Shown piece after piece: positions 37,360-45,163 of a DNA stretch of 56,850 bases; position 1 is the first letter of the stretch; each line of letters opens with the position of its first letter. Under the pieces are notes generated by a model. The model did no database searches. It was not told the origin of the DNA and saw only the letters and a list, made by a program, of their open reading frames with translations. The DNA comes from a virus, in the IMG/VR virus record IMGVR_UViG_3300046171_000223, positions 1-56,850 of that record; one strand, given 5' to 3'. Both the position numbers and the translations under genes were made by a program.

Positions 37360-37740
37360 TTAATAACTCCAGATAGTTGGGTTTTGGCGTAGGTCGGCAT
37401 GAAGGAAGCGATTTTCAAACTGACCTTTTTGGGAAACTCCGATTCCAGTGAAACCATGTTTGATCAATAATTTTAGAAGCTTAACTGCTTCCTCCCCAAA
37501 ACATAGAATGTCCACAGCATTTCCTCGTCCATGTTCTCCCGGTTTCATTTTCTTATTTTCAATAGGATGAAGTTCTGGATCACGATATGCAGATGATATA
37601 TTCATTGGGTGACCGTACTCCTCACGCACTAACTCAAGCCGATCCAACAGTTCAACTTGCATCTCACAATGGCCTGATGCCGAACATTGAAGTTCTTGAC
37701 GAGAGAAATGCTTAGAAGAATCAGTTGTTTGCATTGGCAT
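37360..37740 (-). CDS. Endolysin, M15-family peptidase
   Basis: 126 residues from ATG 37740 (MPMQTTDSSKHFSRQELQC), which has GGAGTA in front and overlaps the holin by 20 bp. A longer frame up to 37797 lies inside the holin and is rejected. Zinc-binding and catalytic residues are visible: SSAYRDPELHP, HGRGNAVDI (HxxGxAxD) and HADLRQ (HxD). It matches the peptidase M15_3 group, which cuts L-Ala-D-Glu or D-Ala bonds in peptidoglycan. It acts in the periplasm after holin action. No signal peptide is seen. Confidence 0.88.
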   Translation of the reverse strand: MPMQTTDSSKHFSRQELQCSASGHCEMQVELLDRLELVREEYGHPMNISSAYRDPELHPIENKKMKPGEHGRGNAVDILCFGEEAVKLLKLLIKHGFTGIGVSQKGQFENRFLHADLRQNPTIWSY

Positions 37741-38125
37741 TACTCCATTTATTTTTGAATAGCTTGGTAACACTGCGAATTCCAAAACTAGCAGCAATGA
37801 TTACGGAAAGAGAAACCTGATACCACTTTGGCATTGAATCTAATTGGGCAAAGCCTTGCTGAACCACACCGTCCATACCCGGAATAAACGCTAGTATCAT
37901 TGGAATTGAAAAAAGTATTGTTAACCACTCATCTTTCCAAGAATTTTGAGAACCCTTAATGGCTTCCAAATCCCAATCTATTTCTGCAGTGGCCTTTTTC
38001 TCATAAACTATTGCCTCTGCATTCTTCAATGCTACTTCGGCTGCTGTCTTTGCTCTAGATTTTTCGACAGTCCCTTCTAGCCATGTAGTCGCTAGTGACG
38101 CAAGAGGTGCAAGGAGTTGAATCAT
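37721..38125 (-). CDS. Holin, 3TM/GTA type
   Basis: 134 residues. An amphipathic N-terminal helix (LLAPLASLATTWLEGTVEKS), a charged Ala/Glu/Lys helix, SWKDEWLTILFSIPMILAFI and MDGVVQQGF, then a last hydrophobic segment (WYQVSLSVIIAASFGI). The SWKDEW...IPGM pattern is that of the 3TM holin family known from alphaproteobacterial gene-transfer agents (PF11351). It permeabilises the inner membrane for the endolysin, whose gene overlaps it. Confidence 0.85.
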   Translation of the reverse strand: MIQLLAPLASLATTWLEGTVEKSRAKTAAEVALKNAEAIVYEKKATAEIDWDLEAIKGSQNSWKDEWLTILFSIPMILAFIPGMDGVVQQGFAQLDSMPKWYQVSLSVIIAASFGIRSVTKLFKNKWSNANANN

Positions 38126-38126
38126 G

Positions 38127-38468
38127 TCAGCTAGACTTTATAACGTTTAAACAGATCTTTGCGTACTCCTCCCCAAAAGCAGTTCTGTCTTCATAGGACA
38201 TATTCATCACCTCTGGTTGCGAGAAATTGCTGCGGTAGTTGTCGATCATGCAGCTACAGTTTTGAATAGACATTTGCAGTGCGAACTGATGAGGAGCACC
38301 GTTTCCCATATATTTCAGCTTTAACTGTTCAGAACACTGATAGACCCACTGCAGTAAGAATATCGTCTGATATTCGTTAGACCCTTCATGGGCTGGCGCA
38401 ATTGGGGGCATTGCACAGATAGATAATGATAGTACGAGAACAAGTATAAGATTTTTCATGATCACCAT
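38127..38468 (-). CDS. Secreted small protein, unknown
   Basis: 113 residues (or 110 from the second ATG at 38459). The N-terminus is a clear Sec signal peptide (MKNLILVLVLSLSICAMPPI, cut near APA-H). The mature part is about 90 residues with several Cys (CSEQ, NCSCMID, ICLN), likely disulphide-bonded in the periplasm. It lies between lysis genes, so a role in envelope disruption is possible. No family is recognised. Confidence 0.7.
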   Translation of the reverse strand: MVIMKNLILVLVLSLSICAMPPIAPAHEGSNEYQTIFLLQWVYQCSEQLKLKYMGNGAPHQFALQMSIQNCSCMIDNYRSNFSQPEVMNMSYEDRTAFGEEYAKICLNVIKSS

Positions 38469-38710
38469 TTTGACTTATTAGCCCAGTAAGCTGCAGACAT
38501 TTTGCCTTTAGCAATGTTTTTCGCGTGTCTAGCTTTGAAGGACTTTCGTTTCGCTTTCATTCGTGCAGATTCACCAGCTTTGGGTTTTCCTGCGGTTTTA
38601 GAACCCTGCTCACCAAATCGAATCACCTTTTCTTTACCACCAGAACAGGCTTTGACAACGTGCGATTTCTTGGGATGAGAGGGAGTACGCTTTGGACTGT
38701 TGCACTTCAT
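38462..38710 (-). CDS. DUF6321-like small basic protein
   Basis: 82 residues from ATG 38710. The pattern KSHVVKACSGGKEKVIRFG, then KSFKARHAKNIAKGKMSAAY and ANKSKW, is a widespread phage family (DUF6321) of unknown function, very rich in Lys/Arg. A longer open frame up to 38785 would overlap the neighbouring gene. It overlaps the next gene by 7 bp. Confidence 0.8.
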   Translation of the reverse strand: MKCNSPKRTPSHPKKSHVVKACSGGKEKVIRFGEQGSKTAGKPKAGESARMKAKRKSFKARHAKNIAKGKMSAAYWANKSKW

Positions 38711-38729
38711 TTCCGATTTATTGACTCTG

Positions 38730-39017
38730 CTAGCCACGGTTCTTCTCCATGTGCATAATTGATTCATGGAGACTTGTAATAGCAACTCTCATCTCACTTA
38801 GCGTAATGTTTGTCTGCTCCATCGTTTTAATCAAAGCTGCATTAGACTCCCTCATAAGTGATCTCAATTCGTCATCATTGCGGCTATCTTTGTCAAGATG
38901 GATTTTTCTCTCTTCTGCAAACCCTCTAAGCAAGTAAACAATAAGGTATCCTGCGAATGCCAGAGATGCCATTGTTCCGCCAAGATCTCCCAATATTTGA
39001 ACAAAATCTTCTGGCAT
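38730..39017 (-). CDS. Membrane-anchored coiled-coil protein (spanin- or holin-accessory-like)
   Basis: 95 residues. One transmembrane segment at about residues 12-32 (GGTMASLAFAGYLIVYLLRG) is followed by a charged helix and a coiled coil (LIKTMEQTNITLSEMRVAIT...). One membrane helix followed by a coiled coil, next to holin and endolysin, fits an i-spanin-like role, but no partner o-spanin is recognised. Confidence 0.65.
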   Translation of the reverse strand: MPEDFVQILGDLGGTMASLAFAGYLIVYLLRGFAEERKIHLDKDSRNDDELRSLMRESNAALIKTMEQTNITLSEMRVAITSLHESIMHMEKNRG

Positions 39018-39087
39018 AGTTGTACTCGGTGTAAGTTAGTGAAATTCTTATAGGTTGACAGTTTACTAGCGTATGCTAGTGATTTTG

Positions 39088-39549
39088 TTAGCGGACGATT
39101 GCAACAGTAACTAGCTCTGAATCAAACGGATTATCAGATTCACTCCCACCAAGATTCCGAGTAACTAATATTCGTACTGATCCACTTAGTATGTCTGACG
39201 GTGATCTCACATTTACTAAACCAGGAAAATCAAAGTAATCTGTTGAATAATCGCCGATTGCATTTGAAACTACAGAATAGTTAGAATCTGGCAAAGCTGT
39301 TGCAAAGGTGATAGTATAATCCCCCCCAGACCCTCCGTTATCGGTTACGCCACTTACATTTCCGTTTGCTCGTCCTGTCCCAATACTGGCAGAACTACCG
39401 TCAAAATTTATCCACGCGCGACAAGCGTAAATGGGCGCAGAGCCTGTAGCGTTTAGACATCCTTTAATGTCAGTGCTTGAATTAAGCGTCACCGTGCCAC
39501 TGGATTCAGTCGCCAAACTGACACTGTTCAGTTGTATTTCACCTGCCAT
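39088..39549 (-). CDS. Tail fibre/spike tip-like protein
   Basis: 153 residues (MAGEIQLNSVSLATESSGTV ... SELVTVAIVR). It is Ser/Thr/Asn/Gly rich and beta-predicted, with ACRAWINFDGSSASI and GDYTITFATALPDSNYSVV, a signature of the C-terminal domain shared by many phage tail fibre proteins. It is encoded as a separate gene just after the collagen-like fibre and is possibly the host-binding tip. Confidence 0.75.
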   Translation of the reverse strand: MAGEIQLNSVSLATESSGTVTLNSSTDIKGCLNATGSAPIYACRAWINFDGSSASIGTGRANGNVSGVTDNGGSGGDYTITFATALPDSNYSVVSNAIGDYSTDYFDFPGLVNVRSPSDILSGSVRILVTRNLGGSESDNPFDSELVTVAIVR

Positions 39550-39550
39550 T

Positions 39551-39772
39551 TTAAGCCTTTAGATTTTTTAGTTCAGTCAGTGTTATGCAGGTTTCTACCT
39601 GTGCGGGTAAATCTCTAAGCACCTGTTTTTGTGCTACGATGACTGCCGTGTTTGCACCTGTTTCTAAAGCCCGTTGATACTGCACATCTAAGTCTTGAAG
39701 TTTTGGTAATCGTTCCTGTCGCAGACGGTCTGCGGTTACTATTTTCGCTTTGTCAAAATTTACCGTTATCAT
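39551..39772 (-). CDS. Small protein in the fibre cluster
   Basis: 73 residues, ending one base before the fibre-tip gene start. It begins MITVNFDKAKIVTADRLRQE and contains ALETGANTAVIVAQKQVLRD. This pattern resembles short tail fibre assembly or phage XkdW-like proteins found beside fibres. The assignment is tentative. Confidence 0.6.
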   Translation of the reverse strand: MITVNFDKAKIVTADRLRQERLPKLQDLDVQYQRALETGANTAVIVAQKQVLRDLPAQVETCITLTELKNLKA

Positions 39773-40009
39773 TTACGCACCATATCCATCGGGTGAACTA
39801 AAATCGGCTTCCCAAGCTGATCGAAACGATCTGTCGTAATTGCCATCATCATCTGTTGGTAAATCATCTGTGGTGATGTATTTAAATGGTTTCCCACTTG
39901 GTACGTCCTTGACTGCAATTTCTTCAACAGTCAGCCCACAATTTAAAACTGGGTGCAGTACCGAAATACCACCTTCATCGTTTGGGAAAATTACTATTCT
40001 GTTTGCCAT
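39773..40009 (-). CDS. Small protein in the fibre cluster
   Basis: 78 residues (MANRIVIFPNDEGGISVLHP ... FSSPDGYGA). The pattern IVIFPNDEGGxxVLxP and PFKYITTDDLP recurs in phage tail-fibre gene clusters, usually together with the preceding-type protein, as an unknown or chaperone-like protein. The start follows the fibre gene stop by 3 bp. Confidence 0.6.
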   Translation of the reverse strand: MANRIVIFPNDEGGISVLHPVLNCGLTVEEIAVKDVPSGKPFKYITTDDLPTDDDGNYDRSFRSAWEADFSSPDGYGA

Positions 40010-40012
40010 ACT

Positions 40013-41992
40013 TTAAATCACGTTTAGGGTTCCGGTTATATTTAACGCACTCGCTGAAGTAAAATTTGCAAAACCGTGACTGATGACCAAATAACCAGCC
40101 ATCGTTCCACTACCACTAAAACTTGTGTTGCCAACATACATTCTGTTGGTCCCTGCGCTAATCGCTAGCGAGTCCGATACGGTTGAAGAGTGTTCGATGT
40201 AAGAACTACCAGAGCCACTACCACCGGTAGCTGATAAAACTCCTGTACTTGCATCAATACTTAAATTCGTTCCAACTTTGAAGCCACCTAATGCTGAAGC
40301 GGAAGCAATCGGAAGGCTATAATTGTTTGCGTTCGCAGCTATCCCGTCTAATTTCGTTTTATCTGTACTAGACATCAACCCGGTAGCAGAAGTTGTAGCT
40401 ACCGAATAAGTAGTATCGGTATCCGTTGCGTCAAGAACACCATTGGTAATTGTAAGGTTTGCACCGACTTTTATCCCACCGAGAACAGATGAAGATGCAG
40501 TAGGAAGCGAATAGTTGTTTGCGCTTGTTGCAACACTGTCCAATTTCGTCTTGTCTGAAGAAGACATTAAACCGTCGGCAGAAGTAGTCGCTACTGAATA
40601 CGTTGTATCTGTGTCGGTGGCATCGAGAACTCCGGTAGTGCTATTAATTGTCAGATTTGTGCCAACTTTAAAACCTCCTAGATCGTTTGCTGTAGCAATT
40701 GGTAAGGCATAATTATTAGCGTTTGTTGCTATCCCATCTAATTTCGTTTTGTCTGTACTAGACATCAGCCCATCAGCAGATGTAGTTGCTGCTGAATAAG
40801 TAGTGTCAGTGTCTGTTGCGTCTAATACACCCGTTGAATTATTAATTGTTAAATTAGCACCAACTTTGATACCACCTAAACTGTTTGTTGCTGCAATGGG
40901 TAAGGCGTAGTTGTTAGCACTTACTGCTATTCCATCTAATTTTGACTTATCTGTAGAAGACAGTAATCCATCAGCAGATGTAGTCGCTACTGAATAAGTA
41001 GTATCGGTATCCGTTGCGTCTAATACACCAGTTGAATTATTAATTGTTAAATTAGCACCAACTTTGATACCGCCTAAACTGTTTGCTGCTGCAATGGGTA
41101 AGGCATAATTATTAGCGTTTGTTGCTACCCCATCTAGCTTTGATTTGTCTGCAGAAGACAGTAATCCATCAGCAGATGTAGTCGCTACTGAATACGTTGT
41201 ATCTGTGTCAGTGGCATCAATCTGTTGGGTGCTGGTGTTGTAGGTCAGGTTTGCACCGAGACTCAGACTGACACCGATACTCCCACTTGTGGTAACAGGT
41301 GATCCTGTGACGCTAATTCCGTTTGATCCTGTGATGCCGACAGAAGTAACTGTGCCTGTTCCAGCAGCAACCCATTCAATATCATTCGTTGTGCTATTTA
41401 CTGCTAAAACTTTTCCTGCGTTGTTCGTGTAGCTTGGGAGAATGCCTGAAGCAGTCTGGGTTGGGAGAGTGACGTTGGAAGTAGTGGTTCCGTTGGAGAG
41501 ATCAAAGTTAATCGTGGTTGAGTTGACTTGATTGACATCTGTGACGCTTACTCCGTCACTTCCGTCTTGCCCATCTACTCCGTTGGTTCCGTTTGTGCCG
41601 GGATTCCCTTGATCTCCCTTTTGTCCTGTCGGGCCAGCAGGGATCGTAAAAGTAGGAGTGGTGCTGATACTGTAAGTTTGCCCGTCTTTTTGATAAGTAA
41701 AACTCATCGTGACTGTTGAAAGGTCAACAGACTGAGACAAGCTTACTGTATCGATTGCTGGGCCTTGCGGCCCTTCCGGGCCTTGGATATTTGCATTCGT
41801 CGGAATATCAGCATAGAAGGCAGAAAAATTAGCGTAAGTAGCATTGTTAGAATCTTGCACACCGGATGGCATGGGAATGTCATCAAGATCCAATAAAATC
41901 GGGTTAGTTTCTAGATCAGACCCTTTAACTTTTCTAGTTTGGAAGACAACGGTTTGACCTGCTGATCCTTGGACTGATACCGTCATACCCAC
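40013..41992 (-). CDS. Collagen-like tail fibre with long internal repeats
   Basis: 659 residues. The N-terminal 100 probably attach to the tail. Gly-X-Y collagen-like stretches follow (GPEGPQGPA; GPTGQKGDQGNPGTNGTNG). The main body is five to six repeats of about 67 residues (each with TYSVATTSADGL, SSTDKTKLDGIA, NNYALPIA, GGIKVGANLTI and VLDATDTD). A short C-terminal domain ends in LNITGTLNVI. Collagen-like helices and such repeats form trimeric fibres. It overlaps the adaptor gene by 10 bp. Confidence 0.85.
   Translation of the reverse strand: MGMTVSVQGSAGQTVVFQTRKVKGSDLETNPILLDLDDIPMPSGVQDSNNATYANFSAFYADIPTNANIQGPEGPQGPAIDTVSLSQSVDLSTVTMSFTYQKDGQTYSISTTPTFTIPAGPTGQKGDQGNPGTNGTNGVDGQDGSDGVSVTDVNQVNSTTINFDLSNGTTTSNVTLPTQTASGILPSYTNNAGKVLAVNSTTNDIEWVAAGTGTVTSVGITGSNGISVTGSPVTTSGSIGVSLSLGANLTYNTSTQQIDATDTDTTYSVATTSADGLLSSADKSKLDGVATNANNYALPIAAANSLGGIKVGANLTINNSTGVLDATDTDTTYSVATTSADGLLSSTDKSKLDGIAVSANNYALPIAATNSLGGIKVGANLTINNSTGVLDATDTDTTYSAATTSADGLMSSTDKTKLDGIATNANNYALPIATANDLGGFKVGTNLTINSTTGVLDATDTDTTYSVATTSADGLMSSSDKTKLDSVATSANNYSLPTASSSVLGGIKVGANLTITNGVLDATDTDTTYSVATTSATGLMSSTDKTKLDGIAANANNYSLPIASASALGGFKVGTNLSIDASTGVLSATGGSGSGSSYIEHSSTVSDSLAISAGTNRMYVGNTSFSGSGTMAGYLVISHGFANFTSASALNITGTLNVI
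40235..41230 (-). repeat. 201-bp repeats in the fibre gene
   Basis: Copies begin near 40396, 40588, 40789, 40990 and 41191 as judged from the TAGCTACTGAATA-like stretch. The last three intervals are exactly 201 bp; the first is about 192. Copies differ at third positions but are close enough for slippage or recombination to change fibre length. Confidence 0.8.
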
Positions 41993-43023
41993 CTCCTGCT
42001 AACTTTCATCCGTACTCGGTTTGCTCCTCCTACTCGTCGGATTCTATTTTCATGTTCTTCTCGTCGGGCTTCAGCAACAAACTGCAGGAATCTCTCTCGG
42101 AAAGTACCACTTTTCTGGACGTTGCGGAGTTCGTTTTCTTTTAAGTACGCCCGTTCGACTGCCCCAAATACAAGTGCCTCGTGGAATCTAGACCCTATGA
42201 TAGGAACGTCTGTCCCTCCTCCTACATTCGCTAAAGTCTGCAGGGCATCTCGTGGTGGGTTCCTTGTTCCTTGCAGTTCTATAGACGGTAAAACTACGAT
42301 AGTACCCTGAAAGAACCCACCAGAATCATATAAGATGTCGGTTCCACTAATCGCGTCCACATCGGTAGTTGGAACCTGCAGTAAGTAATTACTGAATACA
42401 TTAGACGATACAAACGTGATGGATGCATTCGATACCGCACCAGTGTTGGTTGTGGTTTTTGTCAGGGTGATTGTTGTGCCACTGATCGAAGCAATTGCTG
42501 TCTTCTCGGGAATGTCGGAGTTCCCTCCGACATACATCCCAACCGTCAGGTCAGAAGCATCGGATACAATAATGTCGGTAGTTGTAGCGTCAAAGGAAGC
42601 GGTGACCGTACTGACAATGTTGCCAGCAGGAATAGGAAACAGACGAAACTTAGAAGCAGACTGATGATCCAAGACAACAGCCCGAATTGGCCCTGTCTGG
42701 GAACGCCAATCGGCATCAACCGATTCGTTTAGGAAGGTAGAGGATTCGTCAAGAACGGTAGGCGAGATAATAGGAATTTCAACGGCACGGTTGCGTACTC
42801 GTGCTCGTTGAATATCCATCAGGTCGGTTGGTACGTCATACTCCGCAACCAGACCCTGTAAATCTACGTTGGTAGTTAAAAGGGGGTAACCTGTGAGGCG
42901 GACGAATTCGTGTTGAGCATCAAAGAGGTAGTCATTGATTTCAGCGTCAGACCACCTTCGATTATCGGTATCTTGTAATAGTCGCTCAACTCTCGTTCGT
43001 AGTTGACCCAGATTGAGACTCAT
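41983..43023 (-). CDS. Head-tail adaptor-like protein
   Basis: 346 residues. The N-terminal helical part (LNLGQLRTRVERLLQDTDNR, WSDAEINDYLFDAQHEFV) is typical of phage adaptor or tail tubular A-like proteins that close the portal. The middle is beta-rich (TITLTKTTTNTGAVSNASI) and the C-terminus is basic. It lies between capsid and fibre genes, as expected for a connector protein. It overlaps both neighbours. Confidence 0.7.
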   Translation of the reverse strand: MSLNLGQLRTRVERLLQDTDNRRWSDAEINDYLFDAQHEFVRLTGYPLLTTNVDLQGLVAEYDVPTDLMDIQRARVRNRAVEIPIISPTVLDESSTFLNESVDADWRSQTGPIRAVVLDHQSASKFRLFPIPAGNIVSTVTASFDATTTDIIVSDASDLTVGMYVGGNSDIPEKTAIASISGTTITLTKTTTNTGAVSNASITFVSSNVFSNYLLQVPTTDVDAISGTDILYDSGGFFQGTIVVLPSIELQGTRNPPRDALQTLANVGGGTDVPIIGSRFHEALVFGAVERAYLKENELRNVQKSGTFRERFLQFVAEARREEHENRIRRVGGANRVRMKVSRRWV

Positions 43024-43504
43024 CTTCTCCTACAGTGTAGTTGTGCTTCCGTTTTGGAGGTGCTTTTACCGTTTTTGCTTCTGATTTGGCAGCATTCCCA
43101 GAGTCGGGGTCGATCAACACAGGAGAATTCTTAGGGGGTACAATCAGGGTAACCGGAAATCGTGGTCTACGATATCCTTCGGGAGGTCGAGAGTATTGAG
43201 TCTGAGTGTATTCAGTCTCGTAACACTCATTCATTAGACGGTTTATGTGGATGGCAGAGACTACTCTTGCGCTTCCTCTCGGAATCACTACTCGGAAACC
43301 GTTAATTGACGAAGCTACTTCATTCGTGTCATGAACATCTCGACCCATTTCAATACGGATTACACCGTATCCATCAGGGACACTGGCAGGATCTCCGTCC
43401 CACTCTTTCGCTAGATTAGCGTGAGCAGATACTTGAGAAAACCGTCCAATACCGGGGTTGTAGTAAGATTGGGAAAGAGATGGTTCGTAGTATTGTTGAG
43501 CCAT
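42986..43504 (-). CDS. Unknown structural-region protein
   Basis: 172 residues (MAQQYYEPSLSQSYYNPGIG ...). Middle segments VPDGYGVIRIEMGRDVHDTN and GFRVVIPRGSARVVSAIHIN look beta-rich. The C-terminal 40 residues are basic and low-complexity (PPKRKHNYTVG). It is the first gene after an internal terminator/promoter and overlaps the adaptor gene by 38 bp. A minor head or connector role is likely from position. Confidence 0.6.
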   Translation of the reverse strand: MAQQYYEPSLSQSYYNPGIGRFSQVSAHANLAKEWDGDPASVPDGYGVIRIEMGRDVHDTNEVASSINGFRVVIPRGSARVVSAIHINRLMNECYETEYTQTQYSRPPEGYRRPRFPVTLIVPPKNSPVLIDPDSGNAAKSEAKTVKAPPKRKHNYTVGEDESQSGSTTNES

Positions 43505-43515
43505 TTAAACTTCTA

Positions 43516-43544
43516 ATTATACGGTAAAAAGAAGAAAGTCGCAA
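43516..43544 (-). promoter_or_regulatory. Late-arm internal promoter
   Basis: On the minus strand TTGCGA (43544-43539), a 17-bp spacer and a perfect TATAAT (43521-43516), about 12 bp before ATG 43504. It should drive the connector and fibre genes. The -35 box overlaps the 3' arm of the terminator stem. Confidence 0.6.
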
Positions 43545-43573
43545 GACAACCAACCGGAGTCAATTGCCTTGCG
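43525..43573 (-). terminator. Intrinsic terminator after the capsid genes
   Basis: On the minus strand CGCAAGGCAA pairs with TTGTCTTGCG (stem arms 43564-43573 and 43540-43549; one G-T pair), followed by CTTTCTTCTTTTT. It lies 7 bp past the stop of the gene at 43581. It would separate high-level capsid expression from the downstream connector genes. Confidence 0.7.
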
Positions 43574-43580
43574 AGAGAGG

Positions 43581-43988
43581 TTATACCAACTGGGTTGGGT
43601 AAGAATTGGAGTCGAAGCGATAGTTCACCCAGACGTATACTACTCCTGCAGTATTTGCTGCGGTTCCAGTTACGCTTACTCGTACAATCTGGTCAGCAGG
43701 TACAGAGGTCATTCGATCCCCTGCATCTACACCAGCTACTCCAGCAGACCCACCCGATCCAGCATCGATTGCTGTGCCAGTATAGTCATTTGCTGTGGTA
43801 GTGTTCCCTAGATTGATGTCTGCGTTTGCCACCCCGAAAAGGGTTTTCTTGACAACAACAATGTCATCAATGATTGCCCCAATTGGAAGCTTGATGTCAT
43901 AGACATCTGTTCCGTTTTTGACAGATGTGATCTTAATGTGCTCCGACGTTTGTGGCACATAAGACATCTGCATTTTATCACTCTTCAT
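43581..43988 (-). CDS. Head decoration-like or minor capsid protein
   Basis: 135 residues, starting behind AAGGAGATATT. It is beta-rich with Gly/Ala/Thr repeats (GSGGSAGVAGVDAGDRM; VSVTGTAANTAGVVYVWVNY) and is placed directly after the major capsid gene. Position, size and composition fit a decoration protein. No motif proves it. Confidence 0.6.
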   Translation of the reverse strand: MKSDKMQMSYVPQTSEHIKITSVKNGTDVYDIKLPIGAIIDDIVVVKKTLFGVANADINLGNTTTANDYTGTAIDAGSGGSAGVAGVDAGDRMTSVPADQIVRVSVTGTAANTAGVVYVWVNYRFDSNSYPTQLV

Positions 43989-44011
43989 AATATCTCCTTA
44001 TAGATGAGAGT

Positions 44012-44038
44012 GTCTCGGGGTCTTAACAGTCCCGAGAC
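44012..44038 (-). promoter_or_regulatory. Hairpin between capsid and decoration genes
   Basis: GTCTCGGG (44012-44019) and CCCGAGAC (44031-44038) form a perfect 8-bp stem with an 11-base loop. It begins just after the capsid stop on the minus strand, with no U-tract. It probably protects the capsid mRNA end or attenuates read-through. Confidence 0.55.
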
Positions 44039-44048
44039 TTATTGGTTA

Positions 44049-45150
44049 TCAGCTATTCGCACCGTAGAGAGTTCCGGCAGTTGGTTCGGTCAGAGCAGTT
44101 ACACCTGTTTCAATTGTAATGATCCAATCCTCGTTGAGAATTAACTGACCATGCATGAATGTGTATCCTACTGTACCACGTTGACCCAAGGGATCGGTTC
44201 CGCTAGGTGTCGGGCGTACAACTTTAGGAACGATGCTGTCCATCCCTCCGATAGTTGCAGTGCCTACAGCATCTTTTGCGAAAATCACAATCGGGTAAAC
44301 TTCTGCCCGAGTACCACTAGCATCTTCTACTAGAGAAGTTCCTGTAGCACCTGCACCGATTGAGTTATCACCGTTATAATCAAAAGCAACTGCTTGAGTG
44401 GTTACGAGGAAGCGTACTCCCTTGTAAGAGCCGATCTCATAGTCCATTGCTTGTGAGCTATTGGCGTACTGCTCGACAGGTACGAAACCAGCTAGATTCT
44501 CTAGGTCGTAGCGTAGAATCGGGTGGCAGATCGCAACATAGCTAGGTCGCAAAGGTTGCGTTGAAACGTCAGGAGTTGCGGCTAGCATCTCGGTCAGTTT
44601 CTCTGCATCCAAACCCTCTAAGTGTCGAATTGCAGCATCAAGGTCAGCAGTAGTTACTACCGCATTCACTTGATCTCGTTGAGTATTCTTTGTACCACCT
44701 GTTGAGCCAGCATAGATCGTATTCGCAGGATTGCGGAACGTCTTGTAGCAGAGTAGGTCGATTACTTCTGCAGCTTGCTGCGCTTGTCTCTCTGTAATGA
44801 TACTGACGTATGGGTCTTGACCAAGGAGTTCCATCAGATCCGGTCACAGGCACATATCTACCGTACTGGCGGATGGTTGTGCTAATGACTTCGCTTTCTA
44901 GCTGGTCAAAATCGGGAGTCACACCCTCACCCAACGGGGTGTCATTCAGAGGAAATTTCTTATACCGTCTATGTCGCATGACGTTGCCATCATTACGACC
45001 TTTGGTATCTTTTTGAGCAAACCGTGCAAAGGTTAAGTTCTTTTTCGCAACGGGCAGCATCTTTGACTGAATAGTGAGTGCGTCTTCCGTACTCAGGTCT
45101 CCGTAAAGATTACCGCTAGTCGTTGCGAATGCGGTAGTTGTAATAGCCAT
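44049..45150 (-). CDS. Major capsid protein, N4-gp56 family, frame broken near 44.86 kb
   Basis: Two frames make one protein. 45150 down to about 44,860 encodes the N-terminus (MAITTTAFATTSGNLYGDLS; FARFAQKDTKGRNDGNVMRH; YKKFPLNDTPLGEGVTPD; RQYGRYVPVT). The +1 frame continues DLMELLGQDPYVSIITERQA to the stop at 44049. Removing one G from CCGGATC at about 44,858 gives VTDLMELLGQ and a 366-residue protein typical of the HK97-fold N4-gp56 family. No slippery sequence is obvious and the protein is essential, so a single inserted base in the sequence is the simplest reading. Confidence 0.85.
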
Positions 45151-45163
45151 TTTAATCTCCTAG

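Noticed and set aside
37360-37797. Longer endolysin starting at 37797
   Set aside because: The extra 19 residues lie inside the holin gene in another frame. ATG 37740 has a good ribosome binding site and gives a complete M15 domain.
40235-41230. CRISPR array
   Set aside because: The regular repeats are 201 bp long and in frame inside a fibre gene; there are no short palindromic repeats with unique spacers.
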